Assembly (NCBI GenBank): GCA_017443345.1
Contig: JAFSNR010000171.1
Span: 1-64,000 of the forward strand
DNA: 64,000 nt
Source: Prevotella sp.
GTDB lineage: Bacteria; Bacteroidota; Bacteroidia; Bacteroidales; Bacteroidaceae
Reading direction: 5' to 3'
This document shows positions 48,718-56,982 of this stretch, one piece after another. A model generated the notes under the pieces. The model did not search any database, had not been told where the DNA came from, and worked only from the letters and a program-made list of their open reading frames with translations. The first letter of the stretch is position 1. The number at the start of each line of letters is the position of its first letter. The position numbers and the translations under genes are program-made.

Positions 48718-50007
48718 TTATAAATCTGGGGTGTAGACACCTCCTGGATTCCAGTTGAGTGTAACTGAGACACTGACCTCACTAGAGGTCGTATCGGGCT
48801 CAGGCTCTGGCTCTGGTTCAGGCTCAGGACTTGGACCTGGATCAGGGCTTGGGCCTGGATCGGGACTGGGTCCGGGATTGGGATTATCCGGATTGTCTGG
48901 ATTATCTGGGTTGTCTGGTCCAGGGCCAGGATCAGGACCAGGACCGGGATCGGGGCCGGGACCGGGATCAGGACCAGGGCCGGGGTCAGGGCCAGGACCG
49001 GGATCAGGGCCAGGACCGGGATCGGGATCAGTCGTCGTAATGTTAACGCCACCGTCATCACCTATCCAGCACTTGATAATCTTAAACTGGCCAGCACGCA
49101 AAGGCGTCTTGATAGTGAGTACATTCTTCGTGATGCTACCATCAGGCTGGGGCACGTAGACCTGCATCTCCCAAAGTGGCTCGCCTGGTACAGTGATAAA
49201 CGGCTCCTCCGTCTCGATGACGGATCGCGTAGTCGTCTGCTTGGGTTCCCTCGACGGGAAAGTCACCGAACTGAAAGCCAGCTTATCCTCATCTTCTATG
49301 GTCGTGCGTGTTGTCCTGACAATAGGAGAACGAGCATCAAATTGATAAACACTGTCGCAGATGTTAAAACCAGTAGCAAATCCCGTACTGAAAACACGTA
49401 TCTTGTCAAGCTGTCCATGCCCCCTGGGGTCGATCACCAGTGTGGCGGAACAGTTGGCCATATAGAGGTGGACATTGAAATTCTGGTCAATGCCTTCGAG
49501 CACCTCCATCGGCTGCCGGGCCGTGAAGAGACCTGTGGTATGTGAGTCGATCGTATCACTGACGACCTGCTTGAGTATTGCCTGGTGACAGGAATTTCCG
49601 TTCTCCAGGGTCACCAACTCATTGTCGAGGATGTTCGCCGTCGCCAGGTGCATATAGCGGCGCATCGGCAGGTTCAGCGCATAACTGGCCTGGTTGGCGT
49701 CCATGAAATGCTCATCGTGCTGCAAACGAGTTGAGTCGCCCTGCGTATCGTAGAACGAGAGGTCTACGTCGTGGGCATAGTCGGTGAAGATGTTGCCAAG
49801 TTCCTGCTTCAAGGCATCGGCGATTTGGAGGTCCGTCTCCGTGGTCAGCTGCGTCTTCAACTCAGTGGTCATGTTTGTCACCAACCGCAGCTCATAGTCC
49901 ATCTTCGCCTGCTCCACACAGTCGCTCAGATCCTCGTCAATCACCGAACAACCGGTAACCGATGTCAGCAGTGCCAAGCACCAGAGATATGTCACTCGTC
50001 TCAACAT
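48718..50007 (-). CDS. FimB/Mfa2-family fimbrial anchor lipoprotein with a Pro-Gly-Asp repeat
   Basis: 429 residues from ATG 50007 (GTG 50034 is an alternative start with 9 more residues). Lipobox LLTSVTGC followed by SVIDEDLSDC, the hallmark of the FimB/Mfa2 family, which anchors the type V fimbria and limits its length. The MDYELRLVTNM, FTDYAHDVDLSFYD and HLYMANCSATLVIDPRG segments fit. Near the C-terminus a low-complexity tract of about 75 residues (repeated PDPGPG, then NPDNPD, PSPDPG and EPEPEP) separates the body from a final strand SVSVTLNWNPGGVYTPDL. Such a tract is not expected in this family and may act as a spacer. Confidence 0.88.
   Translation of the reverse strand: MLRRVTYLWCLALLTSVTGCSVIDEDLSDCVEQAKMDYELRLVTNMTTELKTQLTTETDLQIADALKQELGNIFTDYAHDVDLSFYDTQGDSTRLQHDEHFMDANQASYALNLPMRRYMHLATANILDNELVTLENGNSCHQAILKQVVSDTIDSHTTGLFTARQPMEVLEGIDQNFNVHLYMANCSATLVIDPRGHGQLDKIRVFSTGFATGFNICDSVYQFDARSPIVRTTRTTIEDEDKLAFSSVTFPSREPKQTTTRSVIETEEPFITVPGEPLWEMQVYVPQPDGSITKNVLTIKTPLRAGQFKIIKCWIGDDGGVNITTTDPDPGPGPDPGPGPDPGPGPDPGPGPDPGPGPDPGPGPDNPDNPDNPDNPNPGPSPDPGPSPDPGPSPEPEPEPEPEPDTTSSEVSVSVTLNWNPGGVYTPDL
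48797..49029 (-). repeat. Low-complexity repeat encoding Pro-Asp-Pro-Gly units
   Basis: Tandem 6-, 12- and 18-bp units encode PDPGPG, DNPDNP, PSPDPG and finally EPEPEP. The tract leaves a second frame on the same strand open, which extends the downstream gene's frame artificially. Confidence 0.9.
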
Positions 50008-50028
50008 TCCTTCATTTTTTTCTCCTTT

Positions 50029-50097
50029 TCTCACAATAGGGCGCTCGGCTCCGCCGCTTGCTACCGGGAGGGACGCAAGACTGTCCCCGTTGTGAGA
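50029..50097 (-). promoter_or_regulatory. Intercistronic hairpin between major fimbrillin and anchor genes
   Basis: TCTCACAA (50029-50036) pairs with TTGTGAGA (50090-50097). Within it are GC-rich stems: GGGAC/GTCCC around GCAAGACT, and GGCG...CGCC. It lies directly after the major subunit stop and before the anchor gene, a place where partial termination or RNA processing could set subunit ratios. Confidence 0.5.
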
Positions 50098-50098
50098 T

Positions 50099-51880
50099 TT
50101 ATTGGATTGTTACATTAAAAGACAAGCCTGTCGTCCAATTTAGATCTACAGATAGCCCCAACTCCATCTTTGCAGCACGTAAGTCTGGTATAGTATTATA
50201 TGCCTTTTTCAAAGAAGTGGCTCCAACAGTAAGTGTTACAGTAGTCTCAACATCCTGACAGAAAACCCTATTCTTTGTATTATCACCAGCTGCATAAGTA
50301 GTTCCTGTAGTAGGATTAAGTTTGGCAGCCAAATAAAATTTACTACCTGTCGGAATCAATTGGTTATTTTCCCCATAGAAGGCACCACCATCATTTACCA
50401 ATTCAACAACTACACTAATTTCTTCATCCTTATCCGTCTGTAAAGCTAGGGTGTAATTAGCTGCAGATGCAGTCGTCGTAGCCTTGACAGATGTACCTCC
50501 TGTCTGAATAGGATCATAAATCGTATATTGTGCAGCTCCTGTAGGTTCAAAATTCCAAGTGACATTCTTCTGACTTCCAATCAATATACCAGTAACAGGA
50601 TAGCCTGCAGCTGGAACAGTCACTGCAACTTCATTTCCATCAGCATCATTTGCCTTCAGTTCAGTAGTGCCTAACACAACCTGAGATTTCATGCGACCAA
50701 CACCATATTGGATAGGGTTGTCCAAAACAACACCACGCGTATTGCCTCCAACTTCTGTACCTGAATACAAGGCAACGACTTCAGCCCAAGTACTCTTTGA
50801 GGAGTAATTTGCCTCTTGTGCAGCTGTTGAAGTATGAATTGGCGTGTTTACTGTATAAAACAAAGAAGCTGGTTTGACATATGTATTCAACTCTGGCTGA
50901 GAATTTCCACCAACGACAACACTGGCAAAAGAAAACACATTAGATGAACAGCTAAGACCAACAGCTCCATCAGGCAGGCCAATATTATTTGGGAATGTAT
51001 TAGCAGTAGTCCATGTCAATGTATTATCAGGACTTGTTCCTTCTTCAGTGAAATATTCCTTGATTTTGTTTTTCACAGGATCTGTATATGTGGTTGCTGT
51101 AAAAGTAGTTCCAATATTGGTGAGCTTATTATATACATTCTGAACAAATGCTCTCACCGAATTGGCTGATCCCGCTTTTAAAGACTGGAAAGACTGCAGG
51201 AGCGCATTCAAATGGATTGCAGATGCATGAGCTGCAGAAACTGCTGCTGCCTCTTGAGTAGACAAAGTACTAATAATACCATTCAATGCCGCAAGGACTG
51301 CAGTTCCTTTTTCATCAGTAGAAATGTTAGAAAATGTTTTTGTTTGAATAGGCACTAAACTAAAGTTGATAGCATCTGCTGTACCAGACGTGGCATAATT
51401 AGGAGTTAAATCTCCGCCCTTTTCATCTGTGATTTCACCATAAAATAAGAAAGCTTTTGTTCCAATAGGTATATTAACATCAGCATAAACTTTTCCATGG
51501 AAATTACTAGCTGAGCCCGTTTTATCTAAGCCTGTTGCAGAAATATCGGTCAAGCCTCCAGCAGAGGTAATTGGTGCAGAAATTCCACTTGTAGAAGTTG
51601 CATATCTATTAGCATCCACAACACTGATTGGATAAAGATGTATATCCTTTATTCCCTTGAAAACACCATTATTTGGTGCCCCATCTCCATCCATACGGGT
51701 TGATGCTTGACTTCCTGATGTTGGAATTGAGATTGCAAACTGAGTCTTCACCGAATTCGTTTCCGGATTATAGTTCGGATTATCGATCACTTCGTCACTC
51801 GAAGACGAACAAGCGGAGAAACCTACTGCGCCTGTCAGTGCTATCGCACCAAAAAGGGCCAAATTGAATAATTTCTTCAT
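50099..51880 (-). CDS. Major fimbrillin-like lipoprotein (type V fimbria stalk candidate)
   Basis: 593 residues. Lipoprotein signal KKLFNLALFGAIALTGAVGFSAC, then an Asp/Asn-rich linker. N-terminal domain with KDIHLYPISVV, matching the fimbrillin strand pattern; C-terminal domain ends in ELGLSVDLNWTTGLSFNVTIQ, a C-terminal strand of the kind used for strand exchange. Ala, Thr and Ser rich and visibly AT-rich at DNA level. Position after the DUF3575 gene and before the Mfa2-type anchor gene suggests the stalk subunit. It is homologous over most of its length to the 606-aa gene product further down. Confidence 0.8.
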   Translation of the reverse strand: MKKLFNLALFGAIALTGAVGFSACSSSSDEVIDNPNYNPETNSVKTQFAISIPTSGSQASTRMDGDGAPNNGVFKGIKDIHLYPISVVDANRYATSTSGISAPITSAGGLTDISATGLDKTGSASNFHGKVYADVNIPIGTKAFLFYGEITDEKGGDLTPNYATSGTADAINFSLVPIQTKTFSNISTDEKGTAVLAALNGIISTLSTQEAAAVSAAHASAIHLNALLQSFQSLKAGSANSVRAFVQNVYNKLTNIGTTFTATTYTDPVKNKIKEYFTEEGTSPDNTLTWTTANTFPNNIGLPDGAVGLSCSSNVFSFASVVVGGNSQPELNTYVKPASLFYTVNTPIHTSTAAQEANYSSKSTWAEVVALYSGTEVGGNTRGVVLDNPIQYGVGRMKSQVVLGTTELKANDADGNEVAVTVPAAGYPVTGILIGSQKNVTWNFEPTGAAQYTIYDPIQTGGTSVKATTTASAANYTLALQTDKDEEISVVVELVNDGGAFYGENNQLIPTGSKFYLAAKLNPTTGTTYAAGDNTKNRVFCQDVETTVTLTVGATSLKKAYNTIPDLRAAKMELGLSVDLNWTTGLSFNVTIQ

Positions 51881-51914
51881 ACTGTTATCGTTTTTATTGT
51901 TTTTATTTTTGATT

Positions 51915-52505
51915 TCAATTGATGATATACACTACATTAACGCCTAACTGCGGGAGGAGGAAGATGCGGTTGCCCTCACCGAGGTAGGTGCCACAGTGGG
52001 GACATTCATATTCCTTATACCAGGCGTAACCGACGGCTACACCGGCCTCGGCCTCGATGCGCCAGGCACGACCCAGAATCCAGCTATAGCCATATTTGCC
52101 ACCGAGGGCGAAGAGGTCACCCTGCAAACGACGATCCTGGGCGCTTTTGTAAAGGCCAAAGGGAATCTTCGTATTGCCTACGTTATAATGGCTGTAAATC
52201 AAATCAGCCTCGATATAACTCTTATGAAACAATGTATCGTTCAACCAGCGACGCACATTCGGAGCCACTAATATATGGCGCCACTTCTTGTTCTCATCCT
52301 TGTTGATGTCCCAGGCATTCAGACCAACGACAGCACCTGCCGACCACTTGGAATTCAGACGGACATCGAAACCGAGGTTAGGGGTCAACGTGGCGTCATA
52401 GAGCAGATTAGTCTTGAAGGCAAACGTCTGGGCGCTTACCTTCTCTACATTCACAAAAGCCAGTAGTGAGATGCAGGCAATGGTTAAAGATTTCAATTTA
52501 CTCAC
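51915..52505 (-). CDS. DUF3575 family outer-membrane protein
   Basis: About 196 residues from GTG 52505; the frame also opens at TTG 52517, which would be nearly leaderless from the -7 box at 52534-52527. Signal peptide SLTIACISLLAFVNVEKVSA. The mature part QTFAFKTNLLYDATLTPNLGFDVRLNSKWS is the DUF3575 hallmark, with alternating strands suggesting a small beta-barrel, and a CPHC pair near residue 175. DUF3575 genes often lead Bacteroidales fimbrial operons; a role in export or assembly is inferred. First gene of the operon. Confidence 0.88.
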   Translation of the reverse strand: MSKLKSLTIACISLLAFVNVEKVSAQTFAFKTNLLYDATLTPNLGFDVRLNSKWSAGAVVGLNAWDINKDENKKWRHILVAPNVRRWLNDTLFHKSYIEADLIYSHYNVGNTKIPFGLYKSAQDRRLQGDLFALGGKYGYSWILGRAWRIEAEAGVAVGYAWYKEYECPHCGTYLGEGNRIFLLPQLGVNVVYIIN

Positions 52506-52526
52506 GGTAATTACCAAATTTTAATG

Positions 52527-52534
52527 CAAAGATA
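52527..52534 (-). promoter_or_regulatory. -7 box for the fimbrial operon
   Basis: TATCTTTG on the minus strand, 21 nt before GTG 52505. No TTTG at the expected distance, which suits a regulated promoter. Confidence 0.5.
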
Positions 52535-52868
52535 GACAATTTCTTTATATTATAATGTGGAAAAGCGTTGTTTCTTTTAAAATTTTGTCGTTTTATTATA
52601 ACATTTCGTCCATAATTGATTTAAATCAACAGTTAATTATCCATAAAATCATGTATTATCCTTGACATATCGGACGGATTGTTTATGTATTATAACTAAT
52701 AATCCGTCTGATCTGTCATATAATAATTTGTCAGAAATTCTGGAAATCAATTACTTACAATTTTGGCATCTAAACGATATCTTAAATTGTAACGAATGGA
52801 AATAATCTTTACTTTCAAAACTACCCCCCCCTAAAATACAGGCTAAAAAACACGAAAAGAAGCCATTA
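52535..52868. other. AT-rich intergenic control region of the fimbrial operon
   Basis: About 334 bp without a gene, between the regulator stop and the DUF3575 gene. It is strongly AT-rich, with one large dyad (52663-52718) and a run of eight C at about 52825-52832. No further ORF or terminator is evident. Confidence 0.6.
52663..52718. promoter_or_regulatory. Large imperfect palindrome upstream of the fimbrial operon
   Basis: TGACATATCGGACGGATT (52663-52680) and AATCCGTCTGATCTGTCA (52701-52718) match as inverted arms at 16 of 18 positions, 20 bp apart. Each arm spacing is about two helical turns, which fits a dimeric regulator site; an RNA hairpin is the other option. Confidence 0.6.
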
Positions 52869-54587
52869 CTATTGCTGGTTGGCGCGGAGGGCTGCGCCCA
52901 TCTTCTCGCGATATTCGGAAGGCGTCATTTTGTAAGTGTCCTTGAAGATACGGTTGAAGGTCACCGTGTTACTCATGCCACACTCCGTGGCAACGGTAGC
53001 AATCGTATAATCGGGCTGTTCCAACAACAATTTGGCACCATACTCCACGCGCTTACGGCTGATATAGACAGAGGTGTTGGAGGCATCGGAGTACTTGCCC
53101 ATCATCTTACCGAAACGGTTCTTATCGACACCAATCAGACGCATCAGATCCTCACGGCCAAGGCCGGGCTTCAGGAAGAGACGGTCGCGAGTGACCTGCG
53201 TATCCATCTCGATATAGAGCCGGCGGTCTTCATCGTCGGGAGCATCAACACCATGGGAAGAACCAGCATTGGACAGCTCCACCGTGCGCATCGTCTCTAC
53301 GGCTGCCACCACCTTCGGTGATGTGAGTGCATCGCCATTAAGCACAGCCCGACGATAGGCATCCAGACTATTGAGCACCTTCATCAGCTCGACATTACGT
53401 CGACGGATATAACGGACATAATAGAGAATGACCAAAGCCAGAACAAGTATTGCCACCAGAATGACAATCATGACGGTGAGCCACTGGGACTTCTGCTGAG
53501 AGGAGGACTCTTCCTTCAACAGGCGATAGGTGGTCTGCATCTGCTCGCCAGACTTGATGATATGTAGCTTGTGGGCGATGACAGCTACCTGACGGCCACA
53601 AGCGGCAGCCTGTTCATAGTCGCCCATATCCATACGGAGCAGAGCCTCGCGGTTAAGGGCGGAGAGCATACGATAAGAGATGGTGTCGCCCTGTTCGCTG
53701 ATAAATTCACGGTAACGGACAATGATACCGAGGGCTTCCTCATGATGATGGCTGAGCTGCAGATAGTCAAAGATATCCATATCGTCGATGGCGTTGCCAC
53801 AGGTGGTCTTCTTCCAGGCAGCATAGGCTTTGTTAGCCTCAGTCATATCTCCGGCATGGGCATACATACTGGCTCGGAGGGCATAGACCTGGCGCAGACC
53901 GCGTTCCCTCGCTTTGAGCATGATGGCAGGCGACGGGTAGAGGGCCTCAGCTTCTTGATATCGGGACATGTGGATGGCATCCTCGTAACGCCCATCGCGC
54001 GTGTACATCTTTAATAATTCCCCATAATAGTTGCGCAATTCGATATGCTTGTTGACATATTCTGCCTCACGCATGATCTCGAGTCCCTCCAGACAGGAGG
54101 CATAGCCGAGGTCAATGTGCCCATGATAGTGGTGCTGTTTGCCACTCATGAAGACGGCCATCGACTCGAAGGCCCTATCACCACGGGCCCTGGCCATCTT
54201 ACGTAGATTGTAAATGGTTCTGACCAGATCATCGTGGAGATAGAGTTCGTCGTAGCAGTCCATCAGTCGTTTATAGAGGAGCAATTGTACATGGGAACTG
54301 TCGCGAAGGGAGGGTTCAGCCTTGACACGCTCGAAATAGGAAAGGGCCTTCAGATAACGACGCATGTTATAGTTCAGGTCACCCTCAGCAAAATCAATCC
54401 GCCAGGCTGGTTCCGTCTGACGCTCACGAATGGTCCTTAAAATGGCCTGTGCAGTATCGGGACTGGTGATGTTACAGGCATAGGATTTCGTGATGGTTAG
54501 CATGGAGTCGGGCAAGGAAATCTGCGCATCGCCAACTAGCGACACGAGCACGAGACAAACTATCAAAAAGCTTTTACGCATCCTCAT
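52869..54587 (-). CDS. TPR-containing membrane regulator with AraC-type DNA-binding domain
   Basis: 572 residues. Signal/anchor segment at the N-terminus (SFLIVCLVLVSLVGDA), a helical TPR-like sensor part to about residue 350 in the periplasm, one membrane helix (WLTVMIVILVAILVLALVILYYVRYI, about 365-390), then a cytoplasmic AraC/XylS helix-turn-helix pair ending YTIATVATECGMSNTVTFNRIFKDTYKMTPSEYREK. No kinase or receiver domain. Such proteins regulate surface structures in Bacteroidales. It lies directly before the fimbrial operon on the same strand and 23 nt after ilvN, with no promoter in between, so it may be transcribed from the ilvD promoter. Confidence 0.88.
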   Translation of the reverse strand: MRMRKSFLIVCLVLVSLVGDAQISLPDSMLTITKSYACNITSPDTAQAILRTIRERQTEPAWRIDFAEGDLNYNMRRYLKALSYFERVKAEPSLRDSSHVQLLLYKRLMDCYDELYLHDDLVRTIYNLRKMARARGDRAFESMAVFMSGKQHHYHGHIDLGYASCLEGLEIMREAEYVNKHIELRNYYGELLKMYTRDGRYEDAIHMSRYQEAEALYPSPAIMLKARERGLRQVYALRASMYAHAGDMTEANKAYAAWKKTTCGNAIDDMDIFDYLQLSHHHEEALGIIVRYREFISEQGDTISYRMLSALNREALLRMDMGDYEQAAACGRQVAVIAHKLHIIKSGEQMQTTYRLLKEESSSQQKSQWLTVMIVILVAILVLALVILYYVRYIRRRNVELMKVLNSLDAYRRAVLNGDALTSPKVVAAVETMRTVELSNAGSSHGVDAPDDEDRRLYIEMDTQVTRDRLFLKPGLGREDLMRLIGVDKNRFGKMMGKYSDASNTSVYISRKRVEYGAKLLLEQPDYTIATVATECGMSNTVTFNRIFKDTYKMTPSEYREKMGAALRANQQ

Positions 54588-54610
54588 TTAACTCCCTACA
54601 ACACCCAGGA

Positions 54611-55150
54611 TTAATGGGTAGACTCTTCGCGTTCCTCGAGGAACTCACTGACTTGCTCTTGCATGCCGCGGGTGACGGCGATGCGGCCAGAGCGGGTGTA
54701 CTGAAGTACACAACCGAAGGTATCGAGGGCACGGAAGAGGGAGATAATGTCCTCGGTGACGCCGTGCTTCATCACGATGGTATAGGTGGGGTTCACCTCA
54801 ATAATCTGGGCATCAAAACGGCGGATGGTACGCGAAATCTCTGAGTTCTCCAAAACCATCGGAGTGGCAAGCTTATAGAGGCCAGACTCACGGATAAACA
54901 ACTGATCGTCCGTGAAATAGTTGGCCTTGATGACATCGATCTTCTTCTCAATCTGACGGGCAATCTTGATGATCTGGTCCTCATCGCTCCAGGCGGTGAT
55001 GGTATACTTATGCACACCAGGAATACTGGAGGCCGACACGTTCAGACTCTCGATATTCACCTGACGACGCGTAAATACGGCCGTCACCTGATTCAGAATA
55101 CCGGCTACGTTCTCTGAATACACCAATAATGTATATAGTTTCTTCTCCAT
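54611..55150 (-). CDS. ilvN: Acetolactate synthase small (regulatory) subunit
   Basis: 179 residues from ATG 55150, 2 nt after the ilvB stop; the frame also opens at TTG 55156. It begins with the ACT domain (YTLLVYSENVAGILNQVTAVFTRRQVNIESLNV), which binds valine for feedback inhibition, followed by the C-terminal domain that activates the large subunit. Conserved IRESGLYKLAT and the C-terminal EFVALR-equivalent region are present. It is the last ilv gene before the fimbrial block. Confidence 0.93.
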   Translation of the reverse strand: MEKKLYTLLVYSENVAGILNQVTAVFTRRQVNIESLNVSASSIPGVHKYTITAWSDEDQIIKIARQIEKKIDVIKANYFTDDQLFIRESGLYKLATPMVLENSEISRTIRRFDAQIIEVNPTYTIVMKHGVTEDIISLFRALDTFGCVLQYTRSGRIAVTRGMQEQVSEFLEEREESTH

Positions 55151-55152
55151 AA

Positions 55153-56862
55153 TCAAATCTCCAACTTCATATCATCAACATTCATTCCCGGAGGCGTCAT
55201 TGGCAACACATTATCCTCCTCAAGGATGGCACACTCCAGAATATACGGACCGGCGGTCTTGAGCATCTTCTCAACGGCTGCAGCCAGATCCTGACGCTCA
55301 ACGACAGCCTCGTAGGGGATACCGTAGCCCTTGGCAATCTGTGAGTAGTCGGGGTTCATCATCTTCGTGAACGACTTGCGGCGCAGCCAGAACATATCCT
55401 GCCACTGACGCACGTTACCGAGGTAGTGGTTGTTCATCAGAATCATCTTCACGGGAGACTTCTGCTCCATGATGGTACCGAGTTCTTCGATACACATCTG
55501 GAATCCGCCGTCACCCATAAAACAGCAGACCGTACGCTCGGGGGCAGCGAAAGTCGCTCCAATGGCGGCAGGCATACCGTACCCCATCGTTCCCAGACCA
55601 CCACTGGTACAGATACTGCGTTGGTGGTGATACTTGAAGTAACGGGTGGCGAAAAGCTGGTTCTGACCAACGTCCGTCACCAGGATGGTATCGTCGGGAC
55701 TCTGTTCAGCCACGACATTCACCACCTCACCCATCAACAGCGGACCTTCCTTCGGATGGATGGCGGGTTCGATGACCTTCTGCCGCTCTTTCTTGTCGAG
55801 CTCACGGAACGAATCGCGCCAACCTTGATGCTTATTCTCTTTCAGCAGAGCGGTAATGGCTGGCAACGACTCCTTACAGTCGGCTACCACAGCCACATCG
55901 GTCTTGATATTCTTGTCGATCTCACTGCGGTCGATATCGAGGTGGATAATCTTCGCCTGCTTGGCGTAGGTCTTGGTATTGCCCGTCACACGGTCACTGA
56001 AGCGCATACCGATAGCGATGAGCACGTCGCACTCCTGTTCCTTCAGATTCACGGCGTAGTTGCCGTGCATACCGAGCATGCCGACGTTCAACGGATGATC
56101 GGAAGGCAGTGCCGACAGTCCGAGCATCGTACGACCAGCAGGGATATCGGCCTTCTCGAGGAAGGCTTTCAGTTCCTTTTGGGCATTGCCGAGTTCGACG
56201 CCCTGCCCTACCAGTGCCAAAGGCTTCTTGGCATTGTTAATCAGTTCGGCAGCCTCACGGATTGCCTTCTCGTCGAGTTTGGGATAAGGGACATACGAAC
56301 GCACAAAGTTCACCTTCATCGGCTCCCAGTCAATCTCCTCAACCTGTGCATTCTTAGCGAAGTCGAGCACCACAGGACCAGGACGGCCGGTACGGGCGAT
56401 GTAGAAAGCACGACTGACGGCCCAAGCAACATCCTCGGCATGACGGATCTGATAACTCCATTTCGAAATAGGCTGAGCCACACCCACGAGATCCACCTCC
56501 TGGAAGGCATCTGTACCCAGGGCTGAGATGGGCACCTGACCCGCAATCACCACTATCGGGGTGGAGTCGAGCATCGCATCGGCAATACCCGTCAGTGTAT
56601 TCGTAACTCCGGGGCCACTGGTCACCAAGGCCACACCGACCTCGCCCGAGACGCGGGCATAGCCCTCTGCGGCATGGGTCGCTGCCTGTTCGTGACGGAC
56701 CAGAATGTGGTCGAAACATTTCTTCTCTCCTCGTGTATAATCAAAAAGGGCATCATATACAGGCATAATCGATCCGCCGGGGTATCCAAAAATGGTCTTT
56801 ACCCCCTCAGCCTGCAATGCCCGCATCAACGCCTTCGATCCTGTAATTCTATCTCTTAACAT
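55153..56862 (-). CDS. ilvB: Acetolactate synthase large (catalytic) subunit
   Basis: 569 residues. TPP enzyme making acetolactate and acetohydroxybutyrate in valine/isoleucine synthesis. Catalytic Glu in VRHEQAATHAAEGYAR, FAD-region GMLGMHGNYAVN, and the TPP/Mg motif GDGGFQMCIEELGT with NNHYLGNVRQWQ. It follows ilvD with a CTAG nonamer array in the 111-bp gap and is followed immediately by ilvN. Confidence 0.97.
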   Translation of the reverse strand: MLRDRITGSKALMRALQAEGVKTIFGYPGGSIMPVYDALFDYTRGEKKCFDHILVRHEQAATHAAEGYARVSGEVGVALVTSGPGVTNTLTGIADAMLDSTPIVVIAGQVPISALGTDAFQEVDLVGVAQPISKWSYQIRHAEDVAWAVSRAFYIARTGRPGPVVLDFAKNAQVEEIDWEPMKVNFVRSYVPYPKLDEKAIREAAELINNAKKPLALVGQGVELGNAQKELKAFLEKADIPAGRTMLGLSALPSDHPLNVGMLGMHGNYAVNLKEQECDVLIAIGMRFSDRVTGNTKTYAKQAKIIHLDIDRSEIDKNIKTDVAVVADCKESLPAITALLKENKHQGWRDSFRELDKKERQKVIEPAIHPKEGPLLMGEVVNVVAEQSPDDTILVTDVGQNQLFATRYFKYHHQRSICTSGGLGTMGYGMPAAIGATFAAPERTVCCFMGDGGFQMCIEELGTIMEQKSPVKMILMNNHYLGNVRQWQDMFWLRRKSFTKMMNPDYSQIAKGYGIPYEAVVERQDLAAAVEKMLKTAGPYILECAILEEDNVLPMTPPGMNVDDMKLEI

Positions 56863-56874
56863 AATCTTATTATT

Positions 56875-56982
56875 CTAACTTATCTAGCTCATCTAGCTCG
56901 ACTAGCTCATCTAGCTTATCTAGCTTATCTAGCTCGACTAGCTCAACTAGCTCGACTAGCTCAACTAGGCCGACTAGTCTAT
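56875..56982 (-). repeat. Twelve tandem CTAGNNNNN nonamers between ilvD and ilvB
   Basis: One degenerate unit (CTAACTTAT) then eleven CTAG units, mostly CTAGCTCAT, CTAGCTCGA and CTAGCTCAA. The last unit (56974-56982) contains the ilvD stop codon TAG. It is the longest nonamer array in the window. Confidence 0.95.

Larger units (their letters stand above)
18892..54587 (-). other. Accessory fimbria/giant-adhesin block interrupting the ilv gene run
   Basis: Ten genes, all on the minus strand: TPR/AraC regulator, DUF3575 protein, five fimbrillin-like lipoproteins, two giant repeat proteins with a BspA-like protein between them, and an Rpn nuclease (counted as the tenth with the two giants and BspA-like protein as three). 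The block is visibly more AT-rich than the housekeeping genes around it, most clearly in the major fimbrillin gene. It starts 23 nt after ilvN and ends 2 nt before the thioesterase gene. No integrase, tRNA or flanking direct repeat was found. Confidence 0.6.

Noticed and set aside
48699-49061. Extension of the 606-aa fimbrial gene to a start at 49061
   Set aside because: The extra 121 residues are the neighbouring gene's Pro-Gly repeat read in another frame, and a proper lipoprotein signal begins at 48698.
52663-52718. Invertible promoter controlling fimbria phase variation
   Set aside because: The arms are only 20 bp apart, too short to hold a promoter, and no recombinase gene is nearby.
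18892-54587. Integrative conjugative element or prophage
   Set aside because: No integrase, relaxase, conjugation, capsid or lysis gene is seen, and no tRNA or attachment repeat at either edge.
56875-56982. CRISPR array
   Set aside because: Units are 9 bp with no spacers and no cas genes are present; it is a tandem repeat.
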